A stretch of DNA of 64,000 nucleotides from positions 27,984,059 through 28,048,058 of the forward strand of contig NC_085865.1 of the NCBI RefSeq assembly GCF_034702125.1, written 5' to 3'. Under the pieces are notes generated by a model that was given only the letters and a program-made list of their open reading frames with translations, ran no database searches and had not been told where the DNA came from. The translations under genes and the position numbers were made by a program. The DNA comes from Engraulis encrasicolus. Taxonomy: Eukaryota > Chordata > Actinopteri > Clupeiformes > Engraulidae. Positions 23,273-38,125 of the stretch are shown here, piece after piece (position 1 is the first letter of the stretch; each line of letters starts with the position of its first letter).

Positions 23273-23982
23273 GAGAGATAGCCCATACAAATGATCAGTT
23301 TCAAGTTGGTTGAGCCATTTAACTGGTCAATGATTATTGAAGGCACGAGTGTTTCCCTGCTGTGGCTGGACTGGAAAAGCTCAATACACCCATACCCGGG
23401 CCATGCAGGTCATTCAGAAGATGCGTGTTCGGAAATGTTCTCGTATACATCGTCAAAGCAATCAATAAATACACAAGCACATGCAAAACGCACATTTACG
23501 AAATCAAGCTGCAACAACACGTATGAAATATGCATGCATGGTCTCTCCATACTTGTTTTGTGCTAAATGCCTCACATTAGAGTGGTGATTAGTGTTGTGT
23601 GTGTTGTTGTCCCCAGGCAGGGCGCAGTGTTTCCAAGGCAATTACACCATCAGAATGGCCACTATACTCCTGCTGCCGGCACCACCTCCCACCCACCACT
23701 TCCAACCCTTATAGCTGCTGACTCAGGTTTCTCATAGAAACAACTGCTCACGCCGAGTCCATTATGACTGTAAATATCCGTCATCCACAGCAATCATCAC
23801 GGGTCCCGACTTCCCTCACAGCAGCGGGACAGCCACGACATGCTGCACAGTAAAATAATGCAGTGTTAATTGCTTTGAAACAGCATTCTAGGAGTAAACA
23901 CTCTTGGAAATTAGTTAAATCAACTCTCTATCTTTTGAATAAACTCTGCAAAATTTACTGTGTGGGAGGATGTGGAAGTGGC
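23270..23982. other. gene-free interval, unassigned
   Basis: Non-repetitive DNA. The region 23580-23850 is GC-richer without an open frame of note. No splice-bounded exon was recognised. Confidence 0.35.
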
Positions 23983-23993
23983 AGTGCAGATGT

Positions 23994-24347
23994 AGCCTGG
24001 TTGTCACAGACGTTGCGTTTGTGTACACAAACTACGTCTGGTAGCACTGAAGTTAGCATGCCGTTCTCGAGTCACAAAACAAATGGTGCATATTGCTACT
24101 CACCACCCACAAATTCCTCCAAAAACGTTTTCTGTTCAACTCCAAAGAGTCAATATAGTCTATAATCTGTCCTGTGATTCATTAATGCGAGCTGCCGTTG
24201 ATATTTAAGCAATAAATGCTCCGGATATTTTCTGTCCGGAGACCGGTATGCCAACAGCAGTGTTCCAGACGGAAGTTTGTGTAGTTCTCCACAGCTCCCC
24301 AGGGAGCTCCAGACCTACACACACGCACCGTCAGGGAGAGCCAGGCT
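23994..24347. mobile_element. 354-bp TIR element with 11-bp target duplication
   Basis: The left end AGCCTGGTTGTCACAGACG matches the right end read inward, AGCCTGGCTCTCCCTGACGG. It is flanked on both sides by exactly AGTGCAGATGT (23983-23993 and 24348-24358). Duplications of about 9-11 bases are unlike hAT (8), Tc1 (TA) or piggyBac (TTAA) and closest to Mutator-like transposition, but the superfamily is not established. No coding sequence is visible. Confidence 0.75.
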
Positions 24348-24358
24348 AGTGCAGATGT

Positions 24359-25608
24359 AAGTGGCACTTGTAAAAGCAACTGCCCGTAGAACCATTGAGT
24401 ACACTTAGTATGGAGGCCCAACGTAATTACACATGAGAGCCTAAAAGAATGAAATCAGTTCACATTTAAGTAGTGACAGTGGCTTGTGTGGGTTATGAAT
24501 TAAGAAAATGTTTCAGCTCCAAGCTATAGTGAGTGAGCACATAGGCCTACTGTATACAGCTACCTGTATGGGACGAAGGTTAATAAGGTCCCTCAGTTGC
24601 AATGTGAATGTGATTTTTATCTGATAGTTATCGTTCAAATGGCATTCGTAATGTGTCATGCTTTTACTAGACTGGCCTTAGCCATCCATTCTCAAGCTTT
24701 AGCTAAATTATCGTTTTAATACACGTTATAAAGTACGTCTGGGTCTGTATATTCTTGGGCGAGGCTTCAGTGGTTCAGTCCAGGCCAGTAGACACTACCT
24801 CATTGAGGAAGGGCAATATAATGTATTGCACCTCTGAGTTTAAATTTGTTCTGCTGGTTGCATGTCCTCTTTCTATCTATTTTTCATTTAATTGCATCAT
24901 GTCTTGAATACAACCTTTGAGAAATTAATTAAAGCCACAATAAAACCACTGTCTATAGACTCTCTCTTTGCCTATTATTCTTCTCTATCATGACAGCCAT
25001 ATCCATTAAATGTGGGATATGGGCCCACATATTGTCTTTTAATATTATAATCATATTACAATCTATTGGATATATTATCTTTTGAAGTCTATCTCTTTGA
25101 TGTGTGGTATGATGTTTGAAAAAATACATGTTCACAATTTGCCAGGTTACCGTAAAGAAATGAAGTAGGATTGCTGTCTCTCAAAAAGAGAACTATACAT
25201 GTCTTTCATTTTACTCCTAACTTGCTTGTTGCAGTTATGGACCATGTCAAATGCAAAAGTAACTTCATCCCTGCTATGTACCGCTTAAAGGAGGGAAAAA
25301 AACTATTTAGTAGGTCGGAATAAAATAGTGTAGCGCCGCCACCTCCAGAAGTTATGTAACTCGTCCTTCCTGTGCGTCATTCACTTTGGACGTCAGCGGC
25401 TACCTCTTCTCATCCTCTTTTCTGCTGGTGTCCAGCTGTGTTGCCCTAAATATTGCAGTACTCTTCTTCACGTAAAGCCTTTGGAGAGAAGATCAAGGAC
25501 AGCTTCTTGGACAAAACTTCTTGGACATTCCCTGACAGTAATATTTGTACACGTGTGTGTGTGGTCACTCCAATAACTTTCTTTTCTTTTTATGTATGGA
25601 TATTTGAT
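24359..25608. other. gene-free interval
   Basis: Nothing recognised beyond short unsupported frames. AGGCCTA occurs near 24543. Confidence 0.4.
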
Positions 25609-26156
25609 TTAACCCCTTCAGACACGGCTTTATAAATGAGCTGTTACCAGCATGGCAATGACCAAGTCGCAATGTATTACTAAAGACCCTGCTATGCACT
25701 GTCATAGTAGTGTAGGCTACTATAGTAGTTAACTTTCAATGTCTAGTACAGCATGCCACAGGAGGTACGGCGTGCATTAAGGCAGTGTTTCTCAACCTTT
25801 TTTTTAGGCGAGGCACCCTTTCAATTCATGAAAAAATTCAAGGCACCCCAAACCAATAAGCCGTAACATTGCATCGCATCCGATACCACACAAGCTTAGA
25901 AAATCAACACATTTGGAGACGTCACACGACCTACGTTCGAAGTTGCAGCTGACTGGGGCGACCTATATTTACTTTATTGTGCGTAAATGGCAGATGAAAG
26001 ATTCCACTGACTAGCATTAACTTATCAATGTAGACAAATATGTATTATATTACATAATTTATTTATCAGCCATGTTTCCGCGGCACCCCTGAGGGGGTTC
26101 CGTGGCACCCCAGGGTGCCCCGGGACCCCTGTTGAGAAACACTGCATTAAGGGGAT
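25609..26156 (-). mobile_element. TTAA-flanked MITE, copy B, interrupted by a hAT element
   Basis: 25613-25782 is the reverse complement of the MITE at 16256-16424. It shares ACCAAGTCGCAATG versus its complement, the CACTATGACAG core and TTAACCCCTT at the outer end. TTAA lies at 25609-25612. A 362-bp hAT element is inserted near the far end, and the remaining few bases (AAGGGG) follow it. The expected distal TTAA has been lost to mutation. Confidence 0.7.
25783..26144. mobile_element. hAT-type MITE, 362 bp, nested
   Basis: The inverted ends are CAGTGTTTCTCAACCTTT at the left and, read inward from the right, CAGTGTTTCTCAACAGGGG. The left interior carries GAGGCACC and AAGGCACCCC, and the right carries CGGCACCCC and GTGGCACCCC. 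The flanks are exact 8-base duplications CATTAAGG (25775-25782 and 26145-26152), which is diagnostic of hAT. It is inserted in the terminal repeat of the older TTAA-flanked MITE, so it is the younger of the two. Confidence 0.92.
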
Positions 26157-26846
<690 letters not shown>

Positions 26847-27022
26847 CCTTCACATATTTATTCAGACTGTTTTCACTTGCACATGTTAATATTACTCTCA
26901 TGGAAATGTAGCTATATTTACGGAAGAAGGAGGCAGAAGAGAGTCCATTGATTTGGCTGTCTTTGGTATACCTCACACATTTCTCCATCTCTCTTTACAG
27001 TATGTGAATGATCATACTGTAT

Positions 27023-27796
<774 letters not shown>

Positions 27797-28210
27797 CATT
27801 ATTACATTACATTACATGACATTATTACATTATGTTGCATTTGGCAGACGCTTTATAACCAAAGCGACTTTCAAAAGAGGACATAATCAAGCCAACATCA
27901 CAAGCAAATACAAAGTGCACAGGAGATATACAGAACAACAAGTGCAGTTGCAAAGAGGGGTTAGTTTTTTTTAGTTTTTTTTTTAAATAAAGAGTAAATA
28001 ACGAGTACACACACACAAACACACACACACAAACTAAACTAAACATCATGTCAAGAGTCTGCCCTGGGGCAAGGCCAGCTTATGCATTAGTCTAGTAGAT
28101 TCTCTCGAAAGAGGAAGGTCATGACCCAGTCCAGAATCCAACTCTGGTTCCCATGAGCAGGCAAGCCCATACGTGGGGAGCCCAGCATGCTGTACCACAG
28201 CTCTCCCCTG
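27797..28210 (-). mobile_element. tRNA-derived SINE with LINE-type tail
   Basis: Read on the minus strand, a tRNA-like head starts near 28210. The A-box-like GGTACAGCATGCTGGGC is followed by the B-box-like AGTTGGATTCTGG near 28130. A body with T-rich and GT-rich stretches follows. The 3' end reads AAGTCGCTTTGGTTATAAAG and GCGTCTGCCAAATGCAACAT, then reiterated AATGT/ATGTAAT. The AGTCGCTTTGG...AAAGCGTCTGC tail is widespread in fish SINEs and is shared with an L2-like LINE partner. The same tail ends the SINEs at 41560 and 45170, but the bodies differ. Confidence 0.75.
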
Positions 28211-28360
28211 GCAGTAGCTTTTACCACAAATGGTTTTTATTTGAAGATAACTGAACACTCCTATAGTCTCTTCATAGGGGAGCAATGGATCTGTTCTCAG
28301 AAAGCTGACGTGTGCATGAGCTGTACATAAACTCCAAATACTATAGTAGGCTAGTACTGT

Positions 28361-28364
<4 letters not shown>

Positions 28365-28447
<83 letters not shown>

Positions 28448-28482
28448 TGTGTGCACGCGCGTGCGTGCGTGCGTGCGTGCGT
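28365..28482 (+). repeat. (GT)n-(CGTG)n compound microsatellite
   Basis: A GT run to about 28400 passes into a CGTG tetranucleotide run to about 28482. Confidence 0.95.
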
Positions 28483-29483
<1,001 letters not shown>

Positions 29484-31020
29484 GATGTATAGTTGAAGTA
29501 TGAGCAGGTTGATTCGTTTGGTGTTGTTTGGAAAGGTCAATGTGGTTTTTTTACTCCTTAAAATCTCTTCAGACAAGACCTCCCAATGCTAAATCTCTCG
29601 TTGCTACCCGTGGCCATCACGCCTTGAAAGACTTGTGGAGTGTAACACTCCAATCATTGGCTGTGCTGTTGAGGGTTCATGAGAATAAAAACCACTGACT
29701 GAGAGTGTAAATGCAACATGCCTCTATTTGTTTTGGGGACGAAATACCTTTTTAGATGCGTCCTAGCATCTCTATATATATCTATCCATCTGTCCATCTG
29801 AAACGCATTCTTGAAATTGTTATGCCCTCCTGTGTCCACAAGGCGGCAGTGCAAAGACATCTTTGCATCTTTGTCTGCCTGTTGGACTTGTTGAAAGATC
29901 CCTTGAACCTTTCATCTTGTTTCACACAATACATTGTATCCCCTAAAATCGAATGAAACAGATGAAAGTCCAGAAGATGAACAAGGGGATACATGCCGTC
30001 CCTCTCCTCTCCTTCTTACTGTCTCTGCCTCCCTCCCTCTCTATTTCTCTGTGCCGACCCCTTCATCAGGATCTTCTTTCCCTCTAAATAATGTATCCAG
30101 ATCGTATTTAAATTAGTGGTACATTCTGAAATGGGTGACGGGTCATTCCAAGTCTTCAATTGGTGGAGGGCCAGTTCAAGCCATATTGAAAAGCAATGTA
30201 ATACTTATCAGTCAGACTTAATTCTCTTGCCTGGCTGTGAAGGGGATGTTGGAGAGTAGAGGGAGTGAGGGAGAGGTTGATTAAGAAAGAGAGGGAGGAA
30301 TGGATGAGAGCGGAAAAGAAGAGACAGGCCTACAGAGACAAACATGTTGAGACTTTAACAAGACAAATCAGTCTGCACAACACTATTGTGGGATTATAAA
30401 AGAACATGTCAGACACATCACACAGATCTTGATACAACAACAGAAATACTTGCAATGGTTTGATTGCATAATAAATCGCTCTGCATTTGATCAAATATTT
30501 AAAATGCACAAGTGTGTTAGAGATTGTATGAAAGATTCATGTGGATGTGTGAAAGAAAACATACAGTTCTGACTGAGAGGAAACACGATGATGAAGATGC
30601 ACTCAAAGGATTTTACGATGCTAATTACAAAAAAGAAACATCTTGTCAATTTTGCATTTCAAAATCAAACCCATGTTCAAAATGATTCAAGTCTCATTTA
30701 AAAGAGCGTTGAAGTTCATATGCGAAACATATTTATTGTGAAACATATCCACCTTCACTATTACTAAATGAGTTTGGACTGTTTCCTGACTTTGAGAAGC
30801 TTAGGAGGTCATACACAGTACATCCATCCTGAAAGCACTGTGATGAGCATGTTTGCAATGGTATCTGATGGAAATATTTACAAGTATACAGCAGAAAAGT
30901 GTATGCTTGATGCTCCATCCAATCTCTCCTGTGCAATCAGGATTCAATCCAGTGCTGCATGTTGAGAAATGCAGTGTTGGTTTAATTGGACAGGAAAAAA
31001 AAGTTCATTTAGAAAGTCAT
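29484..31020. other. gene-free interval
   Basis: No gene or repeat partner recognised. Pyrimidine-rich and GA-rich patches occur at 29998-30055 and 30240-30330. Confidence 0.4.
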
Positions 31021-31092
31021 TGAAATGCAATTTCACCATAAGCAACCTACTGAATTTCTAACTGGTTAACAACAATGCTTTCAAGAAATGGC
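31021..31092. mobile_element. partial copy of GAGAAAC-end MITE
   Basis: TTCTAACTGGTTAACAACAA and TGCTTTCAAGAAATGG align with the right half of the MITE at 36094-36193 (CTAACTGGTTATCAACAATG, CTTTCGAGAAACAGGG). The left end is missing. Confidence 0.6.
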
Positions 31093-31098
31093 CTCAAG

Positions 31099-31222
31099 GT
31101 GGCCCTGCCATGGCCTAACGGTGGGGCACTGGAATACTATGCCGGCAACCCAAGATTCCCCATCTCTCTTACCCACTCATTTCCTGTCTCTCTCACTGTC
31201 CTGTCAAAAATAAAGGCAAAAA
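31099..31222 (+). mobile_element. tRNA-derived SINE, short family, B-box deleted
   Basis: The head reads TGGCCTAACGGTGGGGCACT, then GAATACTATGCCGGCAACCC. The body carries CACTCATTTCCTGTCTCTCT and the tail CAAAAATAAAGGCAAAAAAG. This arrangement is familiar from a short fish SINE. The segment normally holding the B-box is shortened. A minus-strand relative lies at 50838-50965. The partial MITE immediately upstream may have been its target. Confidence 0.68.
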
Positions 31223-33597
31223 AGCCCTACAAAATATATATTTTTTTAAAAATAAATGGGCTCAAGGTTATCTGTAAAATCAAATCATTTGGAATATGTG
31301 GCAATGGATTGTAACTTATGACTGCATGTGCCCATATCTGACCGTCTTGTTCTTTATTATCTTATATTATTATTATCTTGCAAGTAAATTCATGTTGTAT
31401 TCGGATGGTTTAAGCCCTTATTGTGCATAAATACAATGTAAGCCAAGGCTTCTGTGAAGGTTTATGGATGTTCACCTACCTCTCCCCTGTACCCTTGCCC
31501 ATGCATGTGAGGGCAGGCTGGAGGCTGGAGGCAGGAGGTAAGCTGAGTTTCTCCAGGGGCTCTCAGTGGAGCTGGGCAGAGGGCCTGACTGATTTGCCTG
31601 ACAGCCCTGACTCTGCTCTGCATTGTCCGACTGAGTGGCCACTCTCATTTGCTAACCTTGTAACTGCAACTCATCATTTCTGACACCATGAGAGCAGAAG
31701 CTAACAGCAAGTCACACCTGACATTATTGCGCAGAGCTATGAAGAGCATATCCTCTCTCCCACTCTTCCTCTCTCCCTCTGCCCTCCTCTCCCTTGTTCA
31801 CTCATTCTGTCTACTTGTTCACCCATATTTGGTCTCAGTCCATTTCCCTGTAACCCCTCTGTCCTCTCCCGTGCTTCCTTTCATTTTTCCACCCCATTTT
31901 TTACCCTTTTTCCCAGTCCCTTTCTTTTTCTTTCATTTCCCTCCCCTCCCATTCTCCCTCTTCCAGCTTTTTCTTTATCCATACTTGCTCTCCCCTCCTC
32001 AACCACTCTCCCTCATGTCGATGTGAAGTAAAACCTCAACTACCGAACAAGAGAGAAGAACAGATTTTGCCTTGTTGACTCGAGTATTTGTTTTGTTGAT
32101 TTGGTGAATGGTGCGGAAAGAAACACTTAACAGGGCCCCCAAATCTGTCTGTGTTTGACAGCAACGTCTCGATGTGCCGTGACTGCTAAATCTCGTCAAA
32201 ATGTTGTCTCAACAAACTGCTGCCAATATTCTTTGCTTCCAAACTGAGAGCAATTAGCTTGCTGTGGTGAGCAGGGAGACACAATTTCATAGCCAAATAT
32301 CCTAGTTCATTTCAATTCAGTCGTTGTTTGGGAGTTCTTTGTTCCTGAGGGCACTCAAAATTGACAAGTTTATAACATACAGAGTGCAATAGGGCTGGCA
32401 TTTCTTCTGTGATCATGTACTTTAATTGTGTAATTGCTCACAACTGTATTTATGGAATAAAGCTATTTTAAAATATTATAAACTGCAATGACTGCACAGT
32501 CACATTTTTCAGCTTACTACTAAAAAACTCAGTTGTTATCCTGCACAGTGCCTCATGGCTGTGATCTGTTTGCAGGTCTGGTCCCCTCTCCCTGTGGAGA
32601 GACTCTCTTTAACCCCCATGTGCTTAATCTGCAGCCCATAATCACTCCTCTCTGTGCTGGCCTTGACCCTGCTCTTGTGGCTTCCCAGCATCCTTTGGGC
32701 CAAATCAGCCCTCTCAGCTGCTCTCAGCATGCCCAGCCTGACCGCAGATGGGGGCGGATGCCACATGGCACATGTGAATTCTACTATGCCATTTTATGGC
32801 ATCCACACACGTGGCCGGTCACTGGATTTGTCATTTCAGCACCATGGACAGTTATCAAAATCTCAACGGGTCCATTTTCCTGGTTTCCTGTTTTTTTTTT
32901 TTTTTTTTAAATGGCACCTTTTCCAAATCAAATTCAAAACAATTGCACACTATCTCTTTGTAGATGTCCTTTTCCAACACACTGACCAACTCTCATGCTT
33001 GGCATTCTTGGAAAGCTCAGAGCTTGTGCATTTGGTTGACAGTTTGCTGACATTTCAGTTGCAACATACCTAGAGCCTTAGTTAACTATGTTCGCTTCAT
33101 GGGGAAACAAAATGTGTTAATTTTCTTGATCATTGATTATAGCTTTTCAGTGACATAAATAATATCTGCAAAGTATTCAGTTCATCCATAGCACATTAAA
33201 CCCCAATTTCTAACAGTATTACTCAATGTCAGTGCAAAACCAATTTTGTACGCTGTGCACTAAGTATGCATAGGCTGACACTATTGATAAGAACAGAAGA
33301 TACCGGGAAGCTGCAGCCAAATCATCACTCTGATATAATTGCCTTGGCTGTGCTGATTAATTTCATCAAACTGCAGTAATAGCATCAGACACGAAGACTT
33401 TCTTGCCCATATCAATGCTCTGAGTACAGCAGTTCACGTTGCCAAATTCGATTTCTTACCGGTCTTTTCACAAAGTATCACATTTTTCACTTGACAATGC
33501 AGTCACCTCCAAATAATATTGAAGCTTCATCTGAGGTATTAGATTATGTTTTTGTTCCACTGTGGTTTATACCAATGGGAAAGAGAGAGACGGGGGG
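31223..33597. other. gene-free interval, one GC-rich patch
   Basis: Pyrimidine-rich DNA at 31745-32015. The region 32540-32800 is GC-rich with overlapping frames on both strands, but no domain or consistent splice structure was recognised. A T-run lies at 32891-32908. Confidence 0.35.
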
Positions 33598-33719
<122 letters not shown>

Positions 33720-33766
33720 CTTTAAAAGTGCTTTGAATCTGTACTATAACCAATGACTTTCAATAA

Positions 33767-33936
33767 TTAATTCATTTTCTTTTTATCATTTTAATTTTCC
33801 TTTTTTCATTTTCTTGAGAAACCAATGACAAGCCATTGCAGCAGGTATCAATTAATTCATTTTCTTTTCATCATTTTAATTTTCCTTTTTTCATTTTCTT
33901 GAGAAACCAATGACAAGCCATTGCAGCAGGTATCAA
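33767..33936 (+). repeat. 85-bp tandem duplication, two units
   Basis: Two adjacent copies of an 85-base unit with boundaries near 33767, 33852 and 33936. Both contain TCATTTTAATTTTCC and AACCAATGACAAGCCATTGC. I see one clear substitution between them (CTTTTTATC versus CTTTTCATC), so the duplication is recent. Confidence 0.92.
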
Positions 33937-36029
33937 TTAGGTGGGACAATGGGCGTACTCTCCTCCTCAGATGCATCTCACAGCAATACCACATGCCGCA
34001 GTCCGCCTCCGTTAGCTGTATTATACATTGCTCAAACCAGCCAGGCAGGGAAGTCCTGTCATATTGACCTCCACAGATGATGTGACGTTAGCCCCTGTCA
34101 GCCCCCCCACAGGCTGTTTGCTCTCTGCAAAAGCTGTCTAGTTATCCATCTACCTTCCTCCCTCTCTATCCATCTCAGAGCAATGGTTCATGCTGTGCTC
34201 AGACTTGCTCGGAGCACGGATAAGTTCCTCTATCATTTGCCTTCTATAGAACACAGCCAGTGTGCCTCTTACACTTCCAAAACCCTGTAGTCATGTCAGA
34301 AGACTGCTAACTCGCAGACTGAAACTTCCCTGTGGCAGTATATTCACACAAAGCACTTAAAAAAGGATACTGCCGCAGTAATGAGGAAATGTGTCCGTGC
34401 TCTCCTGGGTGACTCCATGTTCAATCCTATTCCGCAGAACTGACTGCTCACACGCCAACTGCAAGCTCCGGCTTACCACAATATATTAGTCTTCAGTAAT
34501 GAACGAGGATGGAAAACCAACTGTTACATGTAACATAACCTGTTATATACTGTCATAGCTATAGAGGCAGTTTGTAATTGTAATGCAATTTCTTTGAATT
34601 TGTAATTTCAAATTTCTATACTAAACAATTTTAATCTATCCACCTTTGTCCTGAATGTGTTCCTTGTCACTAGGAAAATTACCAACGCATTGTGTGTTCT
34701 TTGATTACAGGAAGACAAGATTGATCTGCAAAAAGAATGATACCTAACTTTTTATGTAGATGTTATGCAAAATGTTCATAAATGCATGATGTTATACGCA
34801 GATGGAATCTGTCAACTCCATTTCACTTCAGTTGGCCTTAGTGAAGTTAGATCTGCAAGTCAAAAGGCAACCTTATGTATTTTGTAAAATGTATTTTGAA
34901 TAATAATGTGCTTCTGATCACTTCACTGTATATATGTTTTTCATCCACATACAAAGTCGCTCAGTGATATTCACTGATGATAAAGTCTACAGTGAATTTT
35001 TGTCTTCCACCTTTGAGTTTGATCAAGGATGATATGAGCTCACCTCACCCTGGAGAGAGAGGGTTCGATGTAAGATCCAGTGAGTCGGAAAACATTTTAA
35101 AGTCCTTAAAACTCACATTTATACGGCAGTTCAAACCAAAGTCCTTTGAACATCCTTTGAGACATGTCAGCTTAGCGTACCTGACATGTTGGATTTCCTT
35201 CCTCTGAGCTGTCATTTCTTGAAACATGGACCTGGCTGTGCAATGGAGCAACTGACCCTCAACTGTCAAAACATCCAAGATGATACTGTATATTCACCCC
35301 TGTATTTACATGTCAGGAATAGTGATTAGGGTACAGTTTGACAGACCTTTGCTCAATTTTTGGATCGACACCTTCTTTGAAAGAAACTTTTCTACCACAG
35401 TGGCTGAGACCTGCAGAGTTAAAGCTCTTGGTCCTTCCATTATATTCCATGGCAATTTGTTTTGTCCACTTCTAGCTATACTGCTTGTCTGACACAGATC
35501 TTGCCGTACTTCTTAAATCACTCTGTTCTGTGTAACCTCCCTTATCATAGTCCCTGTGCCAGAGCCACCGCCATGATATGTTTGACACATTGGAAACATG
35601 CTCTTGGCAGTGTAACATGGCTTTTGGAAATTCACAAATCATTGAAGCCATTGGGATGTCTAAGTCACTTAAAACAAGAGCAATCCTAGATGGCAACCTG
35701 GCTCACTATAGCCAATGTCTGATGCATGTGATGTTGGTTGTTTAACACCACCCTCAGGGAACCCAAAACACTGTGGGCAGGCAAGCAGACTGGCAGGCAA
35801 GCAGACAGGGAAACAGGGACATTGCATTACCTGGCCTAACCTTCTCCAGGGGGCAAGCAATATGACAGGTTTACCAGCAGGAAAAGGACAGTCTTTCGTT
35901 TAATATGCACATAGTGGAAAAAGGACACTCCAGTGCCCTGAGGTGGGATAGTTAATTACTACAGTACAAAGGATGTTAAGATAATGTGCGTATTTTGCTT
36001 GCATACCAAGCAGACAAAACAACATACCA
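33937..36029. other. gene-free interval
   Basis: No repeat partner or supported gene. A short iterated GCAAGCAGAC/GGCAAGCAGA stretch lies at 35780-35815. Confidence 0.35.
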
Positions 36030-36069
36030 ATGGCCTTGATGATCTCAGCATCAGCACCAGCACGGACCT
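36030..36069 (-). CDS. candidate 40-base internal exon of unknown host gene
   Basis: On the minus strand, a polypyrimidine stretch TTTTTTGTCTTTTTACAG ends at 36070, a strong 3' splice site. The next 40 bases are open and are followed by GTATGT at 36029-36024, a good 5' splice site. In one phase the 40 bases encode VRAGADAEIIKAI plus one base, which looks like real protein rather than chance. A second phase is also open. I do not recognise the gene, and no other exon of it was identified. It could be a cryptic exon. The MITE at 36094 lies about 25 bases upstream of the acceptor. Confidence 0.33.
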
Positions 36070-36093
36070 GTAAAAAGACAAAAAAGGAGTGTA

Positions 36094-36193
36094 GGACAGC
36101 GTTTCTCGTCACCGTTCTTGGCAATGCAATTTCCCATTGGCAACCTAAAAAGTAGCTAACTGGTTATCAACAATGCTTTCGAGAAACAGGGTC
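36094..36193. mobile_element. GAGAAAC-end MITE, about 100 bp
   Basis: The left end GGACAGCGTTTCTCG mirrors the right end read inward, GGACCCTGTTTCTCGAAAGC. The interior contains GCAATTTCCCATTGGCAACC and AGTAGCTAAC, also found in the 132-bp MITEs at 37994 and 57994, so these families are related. No target duplication is evident. Confidence 0.68.
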
Positions 36194-36540
36194 CTGAACA
36201 TGAGCAGAAAGAAACGATAAACACTTTCCTGGTCCACATTTGCATGGTGAGAGTATTTCTCCACCTGTCCTCACATCTGTGTGTATAACCTTTCATTACG
36301 TCCGCCTCCGGCTATATTACACATAAAATACTACTGCTGTGGTTGGTGACGTGATGTTCTGGCATAATTTAGGAGTAAGTGAACACAATGGTTCGCACCA
36401 GGACCTTGACCTGAACAGGAACCCCCCATCCAGTGAAGCCTACTGTCTCTAACACAGATTATGATGTGCACGGTGTATTTTGTGTGATTCTGTCTAAGGT
36501 CTGTCTGTCTGCCCGGCTTTTACTTTCTCACCTCTGCTCA

Positions 36541-37993
<1,453 letters not shown>

Positions 37994-38125
37994 CTGGGGT
38001 GAATTTCTCAAAACCAAAGTTGCTAACTACAGTAGCTACTTTGCTGTTTTCAATGCATTTTCCCATTGGCAACTACCGAAGTTGCTAACAGGCTAGCAAC
38101 TTCTCTTTTGAGAAACTCACCCCTG
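37994..38125 (+). mobile_element. 132-bp hairpin MITE, copy 1
   Basis: The inverted ends are CTGGGGTGAATTTCTCAAAA at the left and CAGGGGTGAGTTTCTCAAAA read inward from the right. The interior holds AAAGTTGCTAACTACAGTAG, CAATGCATTTTCCCATTGGC and the self-complementary AGTTGCTAACAGGCTAGCAA. A reverse-orientation copy of the same length lies at 57994-58125 and matches at roughly nine of ten positions by eye. No target duplication was found. Confidence 0.85.

Noticed and set aside
23089..23346. Arg-Glu and Leu-Ser repeat proteins
   Set aside because: Translation of the (GA)n microsatellite, as also at 33.5-33.75 kb and 45.99-46.26 kb.
28365..28482. Regularly repeated units considered as a possible CRISPR-like array
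   Set aside because: A simple tetranucleotide microsatellite without spacers. No CRISPR array is expected or seen in this vertebrate-type DNA.
32533..32910. Possible exon in the GC-rich patch
   Set aside because: Open frames occur on both strands, a plausible acceptor lies near 32575 but no matching donor or recognisable protein was found. Not supported.
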